Origin: a virus | DNA: 29,810 nt | Reading direction: 5' to 3' (one strand) | Virus record (IMG/VR): IMGVR_UViG_3300025127_000172 | Coordinates: 1-29,810 of that record | Shown here: in pieces, positions 12,712 to 21,782 of the stretch | How positions within the stretch are numbered: position 1 is the first letter of the stretch | How the letters are laid out: every line of letters begins with the position of its first letter | Position numbers and translations under genes: made by a program | Notes under the pieces: model-generated | Database searches by the model: none | Seen by the model: only the letters and a program-made list of their open reading frames with translations | Told to the model about the DNA's origin: nothing

Positions 12712-15700
12712 TTATAAAAGAGTAATACTTAAATCAGATAATATATCTGAATTAACCAATGATGCTGGATATATCACATCAGTAGGTAGTGTATCATGGG
12801 GAGATATTAGTGGGAAGCCTAGTATCTTTATGCATGACTATGCTACTGTTACTGGTAATCCAACGTTTGCTGGTACAACCACATTTACTGGAGATATATA
12901 TACAAGTGGTCACATAAGACCAACAGATGGAGTTCTTACCTTATATGACAATACTAGTGGCTCATGGGGTAGATTATCTGCACAAGGAGTTAACCTTGGA
13001 GATTGGTATAGACAGCCTACTTATGGACAAATTGCTGTTGGTGCTTACACTTTTAGGGTATTTAAAGGAGATAGTAGTAGTTCTACAACATTAGTTAGCG
13101 TAAATCAATCTGGTGTTATGCAGTTAGGAGATGGTGGTAATTCTACTAATTGGAATACTGCATACAGTTGGGGAAACCATGCAAGTGCTGGATATTTAAC
13201 AGCAGTACCAAATGCCCTTGAACTAAAAACATCTAGTGGGCATATAAAGTTTTTTGATACAGACGAAGGTGATACAGCAGATTATTTTAGACTAGAAAAA
13301 GATGGTGGTAGACTGCGATTAGACTTCTACGATAATAGTGCTGGTGCATCAAGTAACAATATTTTTATGGTTGGAGATGATGGGCAAGTTAATGCTAAGT
13401 CATTTTTTGCAGATTCTCAAATGGCTATTGATGGAGTAGGGTTTAATAAAAGCAACCTACTGAATTGGAATACAGCGTATAGTTGGGGAGACCATAGAGA
13501 AGCTGGGTATTTAACTAGTCATCAAAGTTTATCCAATTATGCAACTTTAAATAGTACAAATACATTTACTGGAACAAATCTATTTAGAGACACAACAACA
13601 CAAATCCAAAACACTACAGCATGGAGTGGAAAAGCAACTTTAGGATTTAAAGTTACTGGAACTGGTAGTTCAGATTTTTATGGAGGTATTCAACTTACTA
13701 GGCAAGGTTCAAGTGGATATAACTCTCAGTTAGAATTTCAGACCTCTATATATAATAACAATTTAAGAACTGTTATGACTTTGAATTCTGCTGGTAGTTT
13801 GCATTTAGATGGAACTGTTTATGCCAATGGAGTAATTGGATTAAATAGTGGTGGATTTGCAATAGGTAGTATTGCGAGTTATAACAGAATAGATTTTCAA
13901 AGTGGTACATTTAGAACTCTATTTGCTAATGGTTCTATTGCACCCTTACAAACTGGTGACTTGAATGCATCAACGATTAATGCTTCTGAATCTACTTTTA
14001 CTACTAGAGTTAATACTGGACAAATACGATTTACAGATAGCAGTAAAACATCGTTTAATCATTTAAATGTAGCACAATGGGCAACAGCATATAACTGGGG
14101 CAATCACGCTGATGCTGGGTATTCAAAATTTAGTGGTTCATATGACGACCTAACTAATAAACCATCATTAGATGGAAACATAGTATACAATCAAAATATT
14201 CAACCATTAAGTATAAGACAGTATTGGGCAGATAGTACCCCTGCTGGAACACAATTTAACAATGCTTTTTCTGCACCTAATGGTTCTAGCACAAGGGCAG
14301 TTTATTTTGATGGTGGTGCTGGTACATCAGCTGTATCTACTTGGTATGGTGTAGCAAATAAGCCATATGGTGCAATAGATGTAAGTCAATCTTTTGTATC
14401 TATTTGGACAAACAATACTGCTGGTACTTGGAAAAGAATGCTTGATGCACTTGGTGATGGTTCTTTAGTTAGAGCCAATGTAAACTTTCAATCAACAGGT
14501 GTTATTACTGCAAATGGTGGAAATTCAGACCAATGGAACACAGCTTATGGTTGGGGCAATCATGCTGATGCTCGATATTTAACATCACACCAAAGTTTAG
14601 CTAATTACACAACTAAAGGCAGTAACATATCTCAGTTTGCAAATAACTCTGGATATTTAACCTCAAGTGACATTATTAATTGGTCTAGATATGCTGTAAT
14701 GAACGACACTAGAAGTACATTAATTGCACCTTATAGTGGTGGCAAACTTGCTAGATGGGATTTTAAATACAATAGTAAAGATGGATTAAATGATGGTGGT
14801 ACATATCATACAGTTTTACAAGTTAATCAATGGAGTGATAATAGTGGAGGTAAATGCCATCAACTAGGATTTACTGATAATAACAATGTATGGACAAGAG
14901 TTAATAGTAATGATTCTACATGGGGTTCATGGACTAGACTTGCTCTTGCTAGTGAAATACCTAGTTTATCTGGGTATGCAACTCAGTCTTGGGTAAACAG
15001 TCAAGGTTTCTTAAAGTCAGAAACAGATAGCCAGACTCTATCTATCTCTGGCAAGTCACTATCTATAAGTGGTGGTAATTCTGTAACATTACCATCTTAT
15101 AGCGATAGTGATGTTCGCAGTTTTATAGAAAGTGATGATGGTATTCGTGCTGTACGATTTGATTTCCAAAGTTATGACACATACTGGGATAGTGATGCTA
15201 CCAATTCAAAAGAAAACAATACCCCAATGTCTATTAAGTTATGGGATTCTTATAACAACCTAGCCAAAAGTGGAACAGACAGTTATGGTACAATACTAGA
15301 TATATATGGTCGTAGTGGGCATCAAAGAAATCAATTCTTTATGGGTAATAGTGGTTATATGTGGCATAGAAGTACATTTTATAATCAGGGTGGTTGGCAG
15401 AATTGGTACAAGTTTTGGTCAACAAAAAATTTAGAAGCAAATGTTGTAACCTCTCTTAGAGCAAACTACAATAAATGGCTAACAAGTCATCAAAGTTTGG
15501 CTAACTATGCCACTCTAAATGGTGTTCAAACTTTTTCAGCAAATAAAACTTTCAGTTCCAACCTATATGTAGGTGGCAATCTAGCAACAGATAGTATAAC
15601 AAATTACAGAGGTAGTCAACCAGTTACGCTAAATACTGATAAAGTAATTATTGGTAAAACTGGGATTCAATCTGTACCTAATAAACTTGTATTAAGAGGT

Positions 15701-18700
15701 CATTCTGTTCCATATAGTGGGGGTGGATATTTATCTGGAGAGGGTTGGTTAGAATTTGATAGCAATGTTTCTTGGACTGGTGCACAAAGAAGATGGGCAA
15801 TTACCAATGCTTATAATATGGGTGGTGGAGGAGCTGGAGAATTAGCGTTTCTAGTAGGAACTGATTCAGCTCAATATCCTACTTTGGGGACGAATGGTGC
15901 TTTATCATCTGTGGATGGAGAAAAGACAGTAGTAGGAATGAGGATAACTGGTGGTGGAGTTATTCATGCACGAACTGGTAATTCAGACAATTGGAACACA
16001 GCGTATGGTTGGGGCAATCATGCTAGTATTGGATATGCCACTTCATCAAATCCATATTTTACTGGTCACATAAGACTAACTGGTAGTGGTCGAATTATTG
16101 GTGGATTTGGTGCGGTAACTACTGCTGGAACTACAGATTGGAATCACGATACAAATGCAATTAGTGGTCAAGGATATACATTACTACTAGGTGGTGCTAC
16201 AAATGGTCATGGTTTTGATAATGATTACTACCATCCATTTAATTTTGAATATGCTAGAAATGATGGCTATGGTAACATGACTCAACTAGCTGTGCCTTAT
16301 AGTGGTAATGGGGCATTTGCTTTTAGGTCTCGTTATAATAATGTTTGGTCTAGTTGGAGAAGAATAATTGATACTGGCATCATATCTGCTTATGCTGATA
16401 AAACACCTTCATGGGTTCCAAGTTCAGACCCTGGTTATTTAACATCCTCTAGCACAATTAATGCAACGACATTAGGAAATATTGGCTTAAACCTAACTGG
16501 AGTTAATAATAATCCAAGTAAGGTTATGGCAACTGATGGAAATGGTTATGCAAACTTTGGCTGGATAAATACTACAAGTGGAAAATTTACTGGTACTCCA
16601 AATAGAATTTATGCATCAAGTGACCAGTACATGAGGTACATGACTCTTGAAGATTTTAGAGCTAGAATATTTGATGTATCTGGTGGTGGAGACAGTATAG
16701 GTACTACTGATGGTCAAAATTTTCATATTAAAACAAATGGTCAGTATAGAATATCTCTTACCAGTACTGGTGATATTGGTTTACTAGGCCCTACAATCCT
16801 TAAAACTAACAATACTAAATTACATGGAATAACAAGTGGTAGTGCAACTATAGGTTTAATAGGTGTTCGTTCAGACAATTGGATTGAGTTAGGAGAAAGT
16901 GGATTTAACCTAACAAGTAAAAGTCCTTTTTATGCTGAAGCTGATGCTTTTATACACAAAGCAACTCCTCAATTAGAGTTAAAAGATACTTCAAATAATG
17001 TTAGAGGATACATTGGAGTTAATAATGGTGTACTAAAAGTAGGTACTAAAGACAATGCTGGTTTTCATTTACAATCTAATGGAACTGATAGAGCAATTAT
17101 ATCAAATTCTGGTGATATTTCTTTAAAAGGTTATACAAGTATACAAAATCCTGGGAAAGGTTTATTTGTTCAAGCTGGTTATGAGTCTCCTTATACTCAA
17201 AATATTGCAGAGTTTAAATATGGTGGCAACAGTAACAGTATTATAATTAAAAATGTACTTGGTCAAGCAAGTATATCTACTAGTGGTACTAGTCTTCAAT
17301 TATCTGCAAATGATAATGTTGGTTTAACATTAAATACAAATAAAAGTGCAGTCTTTGGTGGTGCAGTTGAGTCTGGCAGTCATCATCCTAGTGGTGATAG
17401 TACTGTTGATTTAGGGCATTCTGGTGCTAGGTGGAGACAGATACACGCTACCTATATGTATACTACTAGTATTTCTGTAGATGGTAGGTCAGTTAGTGGT
17501 GCCACAATAGACAATATTGCTCTAGGTGTTGGTGCAAACAGTTGGGGTAATCATGCATCTGTTGGTTACTATAAGAATGGTAGTACAATCAATATTTCAA
17601 GCATGACAAATTCTGGCTCGTATGCAATGGCACACGATTTAGAAATGACCAAAAAATTATACATTGCATTTGACCATGGTACTGCCAATCAGAAAGCAAA
17701 TATATTCCTTGGTGGAGACAGATTTTGGGGAGAGATTATTGTAACTGTTGTTTCTGGTTACTCTCATCAAAATGCAAGTGGAGTTTTAAAAGTTTCTTAT
17801 GGTCTAGGATTAAATCAGAATGGTGGAGAATATTCTAATGGATATACTACTTTAGCTTGTTCTGGACAGACTCCAAGTAACTTTTCTTTAGATGATGCTT
17901 GGAGATATGATAGTGGTGCAAAGGCATGGTATTTGGTAATTAGCCATTTAAACGCTAATGGAAATCAAGCTTATATAACTTTAGAGGCTAAAGCAAGTGG
18001 AAATAGCAATCAATATATACATGATGCTATTAAAGGTTCATTTGCTGGTTCTGTTTATACCAATACTAATAACTACCCAAATAGAGGATTTCAATATAGC
18101 AATAGCTTTAACATTAAAGCACCTAACCTTTTATTAGGTAGTTATTTAAACGCTGATAAAACAACTAATGTTGGTTCAAATGCTAATGGTATAACGATTG
18201 TTGGAGAACACGCTCCTACATTAAGTCTTTGGGATACATCTAGTAGTGGATTTCATTCTCATGTTTACCAAGTAGGCTCAGATATGACATTACGTTCTAG
18301 TGGAACACTTAGCTTACAAGTGGCTGGTGGTACTAGGGCAATGAGACTTAACTCAGATAAGAGCGTAACCTTTGATGGTGAAATTACATCATCTATGTTT
18401 AGGCTTAATGGAACCTCTGGCTACCCTAGAATTAGACAAGATAGCGACAATTTTTATATAGATACTTATGCAAGAAGTTCAGCATTACAACTAACTAATG
18501 GGGGCAATCTTCAAGTAGAAGGTGGTAATGCTAGAATAATAGCAAAGGGCAGTAGTAATGGGTATGTAAATGGTGCTTTTGTTACTTCCTCTATTGACAT
18601 TAATAGAGGTGGTGGACTGTTCATGCACGATAGAGGCAATCAAAATGAATGGTTTTGTGGTAGACCTTATTCTAACAATGACCAATTTATTATTGCAAGA

Positions 18701-19387
18701 AATACTGGAGTAGCAGACCATTCTGGTGCAACAGCACAAGAAAGCAATGCAAGTTTTAAAATAGACAATAATGGTAATGTCTCTATTATTGCAAGTTCAC
18801 CTCAAACAAAATATGTAAATGCTAGTGGGACTACATTAGGGTATGTGTTTGGAAATTCAAATGGATTTGGCTTACTAGCAGATAGTGGACATTGGGCATA
18901 TAACATTACTGCAAATAGTACTCAGCATACTTGGAGTATAAGCAACGTTAATAAGTTGACGTTAACATCAACTGAACTAAGAATGGTTGGGCAAATTTCA
19001 GCTAGTGGTGGTAATAGTGCTAATTGGAATACAGCTTACGGATGGGGTGACCATTCTAAAGCTGGATACCAAACTGCTAGGTCTGATATAAGATTAAAAA
19101 CAAATATATCCACTATTGAGACACCCCTAGACAAGATTAGTAAACTTCGTGGCGTAACGTTTGATTGGAAAGAACATACCACTAAAAATACTGTTGATAC
19201 AGGTGGTGGTGTTATTGCACAAGAAGTTGAAAAAGTAATGCCAGAATTTGTCCATGATATTGGCAATGGTTCTGGAATGAAAACAGTAGACTATAACGGA
19301 TTGATAGGTGTGCTAATAGAATCTGTAAAAGAATTAAAAGAACAAGTTAATAATTGTAAATGCAACTGTAACTGTAAAGGAGATTAA
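12704..19387 (+). CDS. Giant tail fibre with Peptidase_S74 self-cleaving chaperone
   Basis: This 2227-residue protein is the main host-recognition fibre or spike. Seven copies of a repeat like NWNTAYxWGNHAxAGYL occur at about residues 148, 254, 458, 610, 1093, 1613 (degenerate) and 2106. Between them lie pyocin-knob-like modules with an aromatic end (for example TWGSWTRLALASE near 745, and NVWSSWRRIIDTG near 1215) and Gly/Ser/Asn-rich strands likely to form trimeric beta-helices. The C-terminal 101 residues are a Peptidase_S74 intramolecular chaperone. The expected self-cleavage is just before Ser2127 in SDIRLKTN (19082), with a Ser/Lys dyad, as in endosialidase tailspikes. Other chaperone landmarks are GVIAQEVEKVMPE and VDYNGLIGVLIESVKELK. 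The chain ends in a Cys/Asn/Lys tail, CKCNCNCK. Start ATG overlaps the preceding gene. Confidence 0.93.
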   Translation: MASYKRVILKSDNISELTNDAGYITSVGSVSWGDISGKPSIFMHDYATVTGNPTFAGTTTFTGDIYTSGHIRPTDGVLTLYDNTSGSWGRLSAQGVNLGDWYRQPTYGQIAVGAYTFRVFKGDSSSSTTLVSVNQSGVMQLGDGGNSTNWNTAYSWGNHASAGYLTAVPNALELKTSSGHIKFFDTDEGDTADYFRLEKDGGRLRLDFYDNSAGASSNNIFMVGDDGQVNAKSFFADSQMAIDGVGFNKSNLLNWNTAYSWGDHREAGYLTSHQSLSNYATLNSTNTFTGTNLFRDTTTQIQNTTAWSGKATLGFKVTGTGSSDFYGGIQLTRQGSSGYNSQLEFQTSIYNNNLRTVMTLNSAGSLHLDGTVYANGVIGLNSGGFAIGSIASYNRIDFQSGTFRTLFANGSIAPLQTGDLNASTINASESTFTTRVNTGQIRFTDSSKTSFNHLNVAQWATAYNWGNHADAGYSKFSGSYDDLTNKPSLDGNIVYNQNIQPLSIRQYWADSTPAGTQFNNAFSAPNGSSTRAVYFDGGAGTSAVSTWYGVANKPYGAIDVSQSFVSIWTNNTAGTWKRMLDALGDGSLVRANVNFQSTGVITANGGNSDQWNTAYGWGNHADARYLTSHQSLANYTTKGSNISQFANNSGYLTSSDIINWSRYAVMNDTRSTLIAPYSGGKLARWDFKYNSKDGLNDGGTYHTVLQVNQWSDNSGGKCHQLGFTDNNNVWTRVNSNDSTWGSWTRLALASEIPSLSGYATQSWVNSQGFLKSETDSQTLSISGKSLSISGGNSVTLPSYSDSDVRSFIESDDGIRAVRFDFQSYDTYWDSDATNSKENNTPMSIKLWDSYNNLAKSGTDSYGTILDIYGRSGHQRNQFFMGNSGYMWHRSTFYNQGGWQNWYKFWSTKNLEANVVTSLRANYNKWLTSHQSLANYATLNGVQTFSANKTFSSNLYVGGNLATDSITNYRGSQPVTLNTDKVIIGKTGIQSVPNKLVLRGHSVPYSGGGYLSGEGWLEFDSNVSWTGAQRRWAITNAYNMGGGGAGELAFLVGTDSAQYPTLGTNGALSSVDGEKTVVGMRITGGGVIHARTGNSDNWNTAYGWGNHASIGYATSSNPYFTGHIRLTGSGRIIGGFGAVTTAGTTDWNHDTNAISGQGYTLLLGGATNGHGFDNDYYHPFNFEYARNDGYGNMTQLAVPYSGNGAFAFRSRYNNVWSSWRRIIDTGIISAYADKTPSWVPSSDPGYLTSSSTINATTLGNIGLNLTGVNNNPSKVMATDGNGYANFGWINTTSGKFTGTPNRIYASSDQYMRYMTLEDFRARIFDVSGGGDSIGTTDGQNFHIKTNGQYRISLTSTGDIGLLGPTILKTNNTKLHGITSGSATIGLIGVRSDNWIELGESGFNLTSKSPFYAEADAFIHKATPQLELKDTSNNVRGYIGVNNGVLKVGTKDNAGFHLQSNGTDRAIISNSGDISLKGYTSIQNPGKGLFVQAGYESPYTQNIAEFKYGGNSNSIIIKNVLGQASISTSGTSLQLSANDNVGLTLNTNKSAVFGGAVESGSHHPSGDSTVDLGHSGARWRQIHATYMYTTSISVDGRSVSGATIDNIALGVGANSWGNHASVGYYKNGSTINISSMTNSGSYAMAHDLEMTKKLYIAFDHGTANQKANIFLGGDRFWGEIIVTVVSGYSHQNASGVLKVSYGLGLNQNGGEYSNGYTTLACSGQTPSNFSLDDAWRYDSGAKAWYLVISHLNANGNQAYITLEAKASGNSNQYIHDAIKGSFAGSVYTNTNNYPNRGFQYSNSFNIKAPNLLLGSYLNADKTTNVGSNANGITIVGEHAPTLSLWDTSSSGFHSHVYQVGSDMTLRSSGTLSLQVAGGTRAMRLNSDKSVTFDGEITSSMFRLNGTSGYPRIRQDSDNFYIDTYARSSALQLTNGGNLQVEGGNARIIAKGSSNGYVNGAFVTSSIDINRGGGLFMHDRGNQNEWFCGRPYSNNDQFIIARNTGVADHSGATAQESNASFKIDNNGNVSIIASSPQTKYVNASGTTLGYVFGNSNGFGLLADSGHWAYNITANSTQHTWSISNVNKLTLTSTELRMVGQISASGGNSANWNTAYGWGDHSKAGYQTARSDIRLKTNISTIETPLDKISKLRGVTFDWKEHTTKNTVDTGGGVIAQEVEKVMPEFVHDIGNGSGMKTVDYNGLIGVLIESVKELKEQVNNCKCNCNCKGD

Positions 19388-19388
19388 A

Positions 19389-19619
19389 GTGGCAGATAAA
19401 TACACAAAGAAACATGATGGTATCGGAGATGCTGAAGATAAGTGGAAAGATGCAATCGTGGAAAAAGAGTTTCAACCAGCTAAAGCTAAAATGGAATTGT
19501 CATACAGACAGCTCGAAAATGAGTTATCTATGATAGCTGGGATGGAAGAGGCTAATGCAAAGCGTAAAGCTGAAATAGAAGCTGAAATGGTAAAAGTAAA
19601 AAAGGCTGTTGAAGCGTAA
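19389..19619 (+). CDS. 76-residue charged helical protein
   Basis: Starts at GTG 19389 with AAAGGAG 7 nt upstream, the site lying inside the end of the giant fibre gene. The protein is almost entirely charged helix: a Lys/Asp start (DKYTKKHDGIGDAEDKWKD), then a probable coiled coil (KMELSYRQLENELSMIAGM, KRKAEIEAEMVKVKKAV). It has no signal or membrane segment. It sits between the fibre and the lysis module. Such small coiled-coil proteins are common there and may be fibre-assembly helpers, but no family is recognised. Confidence 0.7.
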   Translation: MADKYTKKHDGIGDAEDKWKDAIVEKEFQPAKAKMELSYRQLENELSMIAGMEEANAKRKAEIEAEMVKVKKAVEA

Positions 19620-19653
19620 ACACAAATCCCCAAAATGGGGAAAAGGAAGACAC

Positions 19654-19893
19654 ATGGCTAATCCCAAAAAAGAAAAAGAAAGGGTTATAACCATTGACGA
19701 TGTTGATTACAAGTTCGATGATATGACCGATGAAGCAAAAATGTTAGTAAATCATGTTGGTGATTTAGATAACAAAATCAATGGTGCAAAGTTCAATCTT
19801 GACCAGTTGGCTGGAGGAAGAGATTTCTTTATGTCAAAACTGAATGTAGCTCTTGGACATAAACCACCAGAAGAGGCAGAGGTCGTTAATTAG
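19654..19893 (+). CDS. Small phage protein of DUF6447-like type
   Basis: I start at ATG 19654 with AAGGAAG close upstream; an upstream TTG (19609) adds 15 residues that read through a TCCCC/GGGGA hairpin (19627-19641) and is less likely. The 79-residue product has the pattern VITIDDVDYKFDDMTDEAK, then NHVGDLDNKINGAKFNLDQL and a C-terminal helix. This short strand pair plus helical hairpin is common in marine phages and resembles what is called DUF6447; I recall this name and am not certain of it. Function is unknown. It lies just before the lysis cassette. Confidence 0.72.
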   Translation: MANPKKEKERVITIDDVDYKFDDMTDEAKMLVNHVGDLDNKINGAKFNLDQLAGGRDFFMSKLNVALGHKPPEEAEVVN

Positions 19894-19914
19894 GCTAATG
19901 CACAAATCAACTTC

Positions 19915-19943
19915 GGCTGTGTTTGGTGTCGCTGAACACAGCC
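19915..19943 (+). promoter_or_regulatory. Perfect 9-bp hairpin before the lysis genes
   Basis: GGCTGTGTT (19915-19923) pairs fully with AACACAGCC (19935-19943) over an 11-nt loop. It lies between the 79-residue gene and the membrane/coiled-coil gene, about 30 nt before its GTG start. No T-run follows, so a terminator is unlikely. It may mark an RNA processing site or tune expression of the lysis genes. Confidence 0.5.
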
Positions 19944-19973
19944 AGAGGTTACAAAAGAAGGGGGCAGTATATA

Positions 19974-20291
19974 GTGGATTTTATGGCTTTGTACGGAGAA
20001 GCTGGAATGATAGGGGTCGTAGGGGCAATGTTTGTCTATTTGGTAGTGTCTTTGTCTAATAAATCAGCAAAGCAACAAGAAACATTAAAAGAATTAGAAG
20101 TGGAAAACAAAGGTCAATCCGAGACATTAGAAAATATGGAAGGTATAGTTTTAAAGCTTATTGACAGGTGGAATAAATCAGATGAAAAACTAGATAGAAA
20201 ATTTGACGATTTAAATAGAAACATAAATGACCTGGATTCACAAATAAGTAGAGTAGAAGGTTCTCTCTCAAGAATTAATGGTAAACACTAA
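19974..20291 (+). CDS. Membrane-anchored coiled-coil protein of the lysis region
   Basis: I choose GTG 19974, 9 nt after AAGGGGG, giving 105 residues; ATG 19983 is the alternative, and a longer frame from 19923 runs through the hairpin. Residues about 8-26 (EAGMIGVVGAMFVYLVVSL) form one membrane span. The rest is a long charged coiled coil (QETLKELEVENKGQSETLEN; DRKFDDLNRNINDLDSQI). One span plus cytoplasmic coiled coil resembles haemolysin XhlA/BhlA-type lysis accessory proteins, although those usually have the span at the C-terminus. It overlaps the next gene by 1 nt (TAATG). It may be a holin partner or antiholin. It is not a spanin by form. Confidence 0.65.
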   Translation: MDFMALYGEAGMIGVVGAMFVYLVVSLSNKSAKQQETLKELEVENKGQSETLENMEGIVLKLIDRWNKSDEKLDRKFDDLNRNINDLDSQISRVEGSLSRINGKH

Positions 20292-20437
20292 TGGATAGTG
20301 TAAAAGTATCAGCGATATCGTTTGCCAATTATGGCATTCATTTAGCAGAAATAAATATGGTATTACAATTGATAGTGGCAATAATGACTATTGTCTATTT
20401 AGGAAATAAGATAAGATGGCAAAGGAGAAATAAATAA
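20291..20437 (+). CDS. Candidate holin, 48 residues, one membrane span
   Basis: ATG 20291 overlaps the previous stop and the TAA at 20435-20437 overlaps the next start. The product has a mildly polar N-terminus (MDSVKVSAISFANYGIHLAE), a single hydrophobic span (about 23-38: MVLQLIVAIMTIVYLG) and a basic C-terminus (KIRWQRRNK). This topology matches small T7-type holins that make the hole for endolysin release. It lies two genes before the M15 endolysin. At 48 residues it is shorter than T7 holin (67). The neighbouring 105-residue membrane protein could share or replace the role. Confidence 0.7.
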   Translation: MDSVKVSAISFANYGIHLAEINMVLQLIVAIMTIVYLGNKIRWQRRNK

Positions 20438-20613
20438 TGTTAGCAAAACTAATCGCAGACGATTTACTGTCAGATGAAAATGGAGCAGAGATTATCGCAG
20501 AAATTAACAAGGCTGTTGATATACCTATTATCTCAGAAAAGACAGAAGCAAAAATACTGGAAGCTCTATGGAAGGTTATTAAAAGTGTATTACTCAAAAA
20601 GATTGGTATATAG
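20437..20613 (+). CDS. 58-residue hypothetical protein between holin and endolysin
   Basis: ATG 20437 and TAG 20611-20613 both overlap neighbours by 1 nt (TAATG and TAGTG), and AAAGGAG lies about 10 nt upstream. The product is helical: an acidic first part (LIADDLLSDENGAEIIAEI) and a Lys-rich amphipathic end (EALWKVIKSVLLKKIGI), which could lie on a membrane surface. No family is recognised. Its place between holin and endolysin suggests a lysis accessory function. The reverse strand is also open here, but no ribosome site or gene context supports it. Confidence 0.7.
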   Translation: MLAKLIADDLLSDENGAEIIAEINKAVDIPIISEKTEAKILEALWKVIKSVLLKKIGI

Positions 20614-21011
20614 TGCCAAGATTAGGCAAAAGAAGTAAGTCACGTTTAGAAGGTGTTGATAAAAGGTTGGTTCATCTTCTTGAAGAAGTAGTTAAATACT
20701 TTGACATTACTGTTATAGAAGGATTAAGAAGCCAAGAAAGACAGAATCAACTTGTTGCTGAAGGAAAAAGTAAGACAAAGTTCGGAAAGCACGTACAAGG
20801 ACTTGCAGTAGACATAGCACCTTACCCAATAGATTGGAAAGCCAGAGATGACTTTCATTACCTAGGAGGATGGGTGTTATCTACAGCAAATAAATTAGGA
20901 TATAAGGTACGTTGGGGGGGCGACTGGAATGCCAGTTCGCAGTTCAAAGGGCAAAGAACCACTAAGGACAATCGTTTCGATGACTTAGTTCACTTTGAAT
21001 TATTAGACTAA
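20613..21011 (+). CDS. Endolysin, M15-family L-alanyl-D-glutamate-type peptidase
   Basis: This 132-residue zinc peptidase cuts the peptide stem of the host cell wall for lysis. Start GTG 20613 overlaps the previous stop. Zinc ligands are visible as His60 and Asp67 in GKHVQGLAVDI and His127 in DDLVHFELL, with Asp123/124 as likely catalytic partner. ITVIEGLRSQERQNQL is the typical helix leading to the active site. These are the M15C (T5 endopeptidase/VanY-like) landmarks. There is no signal peptide or wall-binding domain, so release needs the holin. Length fits the family. Confidence 0.92.
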   Translation: MPRLGKRSKSRLEGVDKRLVHLLEEVVKYFDITVIEGLRSQERQNQLVAEGKSKTKFGKHVQGLAVDIAPYPIDWKARDDFHYLGGWVLSTANKLGYKVRWGGDWNASSQFKGQRTTKDNRFDDLVHFELLD

Positions 21012-21020
21012 TGAGGAACT

Positions 21021-21782
21021 ATGAAGATAAAAGAAAGAGTAGTCGTCTTCCCAGATGTACATTACCCACATCAAGACGAAAAAGCATTTAGATGTGCATT
21101 AAATGTCATCAAGGAATTAAAGCCTACAGGCTTTTTACTGTTAGGAGATTTCGTTGAAGGGTCTTCTGTCAGTCATTGGCAATGGAGTAAGAAAAAACGC
21201 CCACCTCTTGAGTACCAACTTCCGTTTATTGATAAAGAAATTGAAGCTGGAAACGTTGGTCTCGATAGGATTGATGAGGTATTGGACAAAGTTAAGTGCA
21301 GAAAAAAACAGTACGCTCAAGGAAACCATGAAAAATGGTTCGACCACTTTGTCGAAGAAAACCCATACCTTGAAGATTACCACTCCAGAACTGCATTCAG
21401 ATTTGATGAACGTGGATACGAGTGGCATGACTATGGTGAAGTCTTTAAAGTGTTCGGAAGCAAGTTATACGCTTACCACGGAGGACACTTTATGGGAGTT
21501 GCCCATGCAAGAACTCACGCCTTACAAATGGGATGCAACATCATCTATGGTCACACACACGACAGCCAAAAAGCAGTCATCACCCACATTAGTGGGCCAC
21601 ACATGGCATATTCAATGGGATGTTTAGCCAATATGAAAAAGGATTTTCTTAAAGGCAGACCTACAAATTGGACTCATAATGTTGGATTGGTAGATATTTT
21701 TACCAATGGAAATTTTAATCTTGTAGTGTTAGATATAAATAATGGCATTACTTCGTATGGAGGAAAAGTAATAAGTGCCTAA
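21021..21782 (+). CDS. Calcineurin-like metallophosphoesterase
   Basis: This 253-residue enzyme has the full metal-binding set of calcineurin-type phosphoesterases: PDVH (Asp12, His14), LLGDF (Asp43), QGNHE (Asn102, His103), YHGGH (His153) and GHTH (His178, His180). It is expected to use two metal ions to hydrolyse a phosphoester; the substrate (nucleotide, RNA or DNA end) is not shown by the sequence. Ribosome site GAGGA is 5 nt before ATG. It lies between the endolysin and tail-nozzle genes, where a DNA-repair or RNA-processing function is unexpected; it may act on virion or host nucleotides late in infection. Confidence 0.92.
   Translation: MKIKERVVVFPDVHYPHQDEKAFRCALNVIKELKPTGFLLLGDFVEGSSVSHWQWSKKKRPPLEYQLPFIDKEIEAGNVGLDRIDEVLDKVKCRKKQYAQGNHEKWFDHFVEENPYLEDYHSRTAFRFDERGYEWHDYGEVFKVFGSKLYAYHGGHFMGVAHARTHALQMGCNIIYGHTHDSQKAVITHISGPHMAYSMGCLANMKKDFLKGRPTNWTHNVGLVDIFTNGNFNLVVLDINNGITSYGGKVISA

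Noticed and set aside
13147-19070. Repeated units in the fibre gene as a possible CRISPR array or mobile element
   Set aside because: The repeats are protein-level, unevenly spaced and in one reading frame; no fixed-length spacers, transposase or terminal inverted repeats exist.
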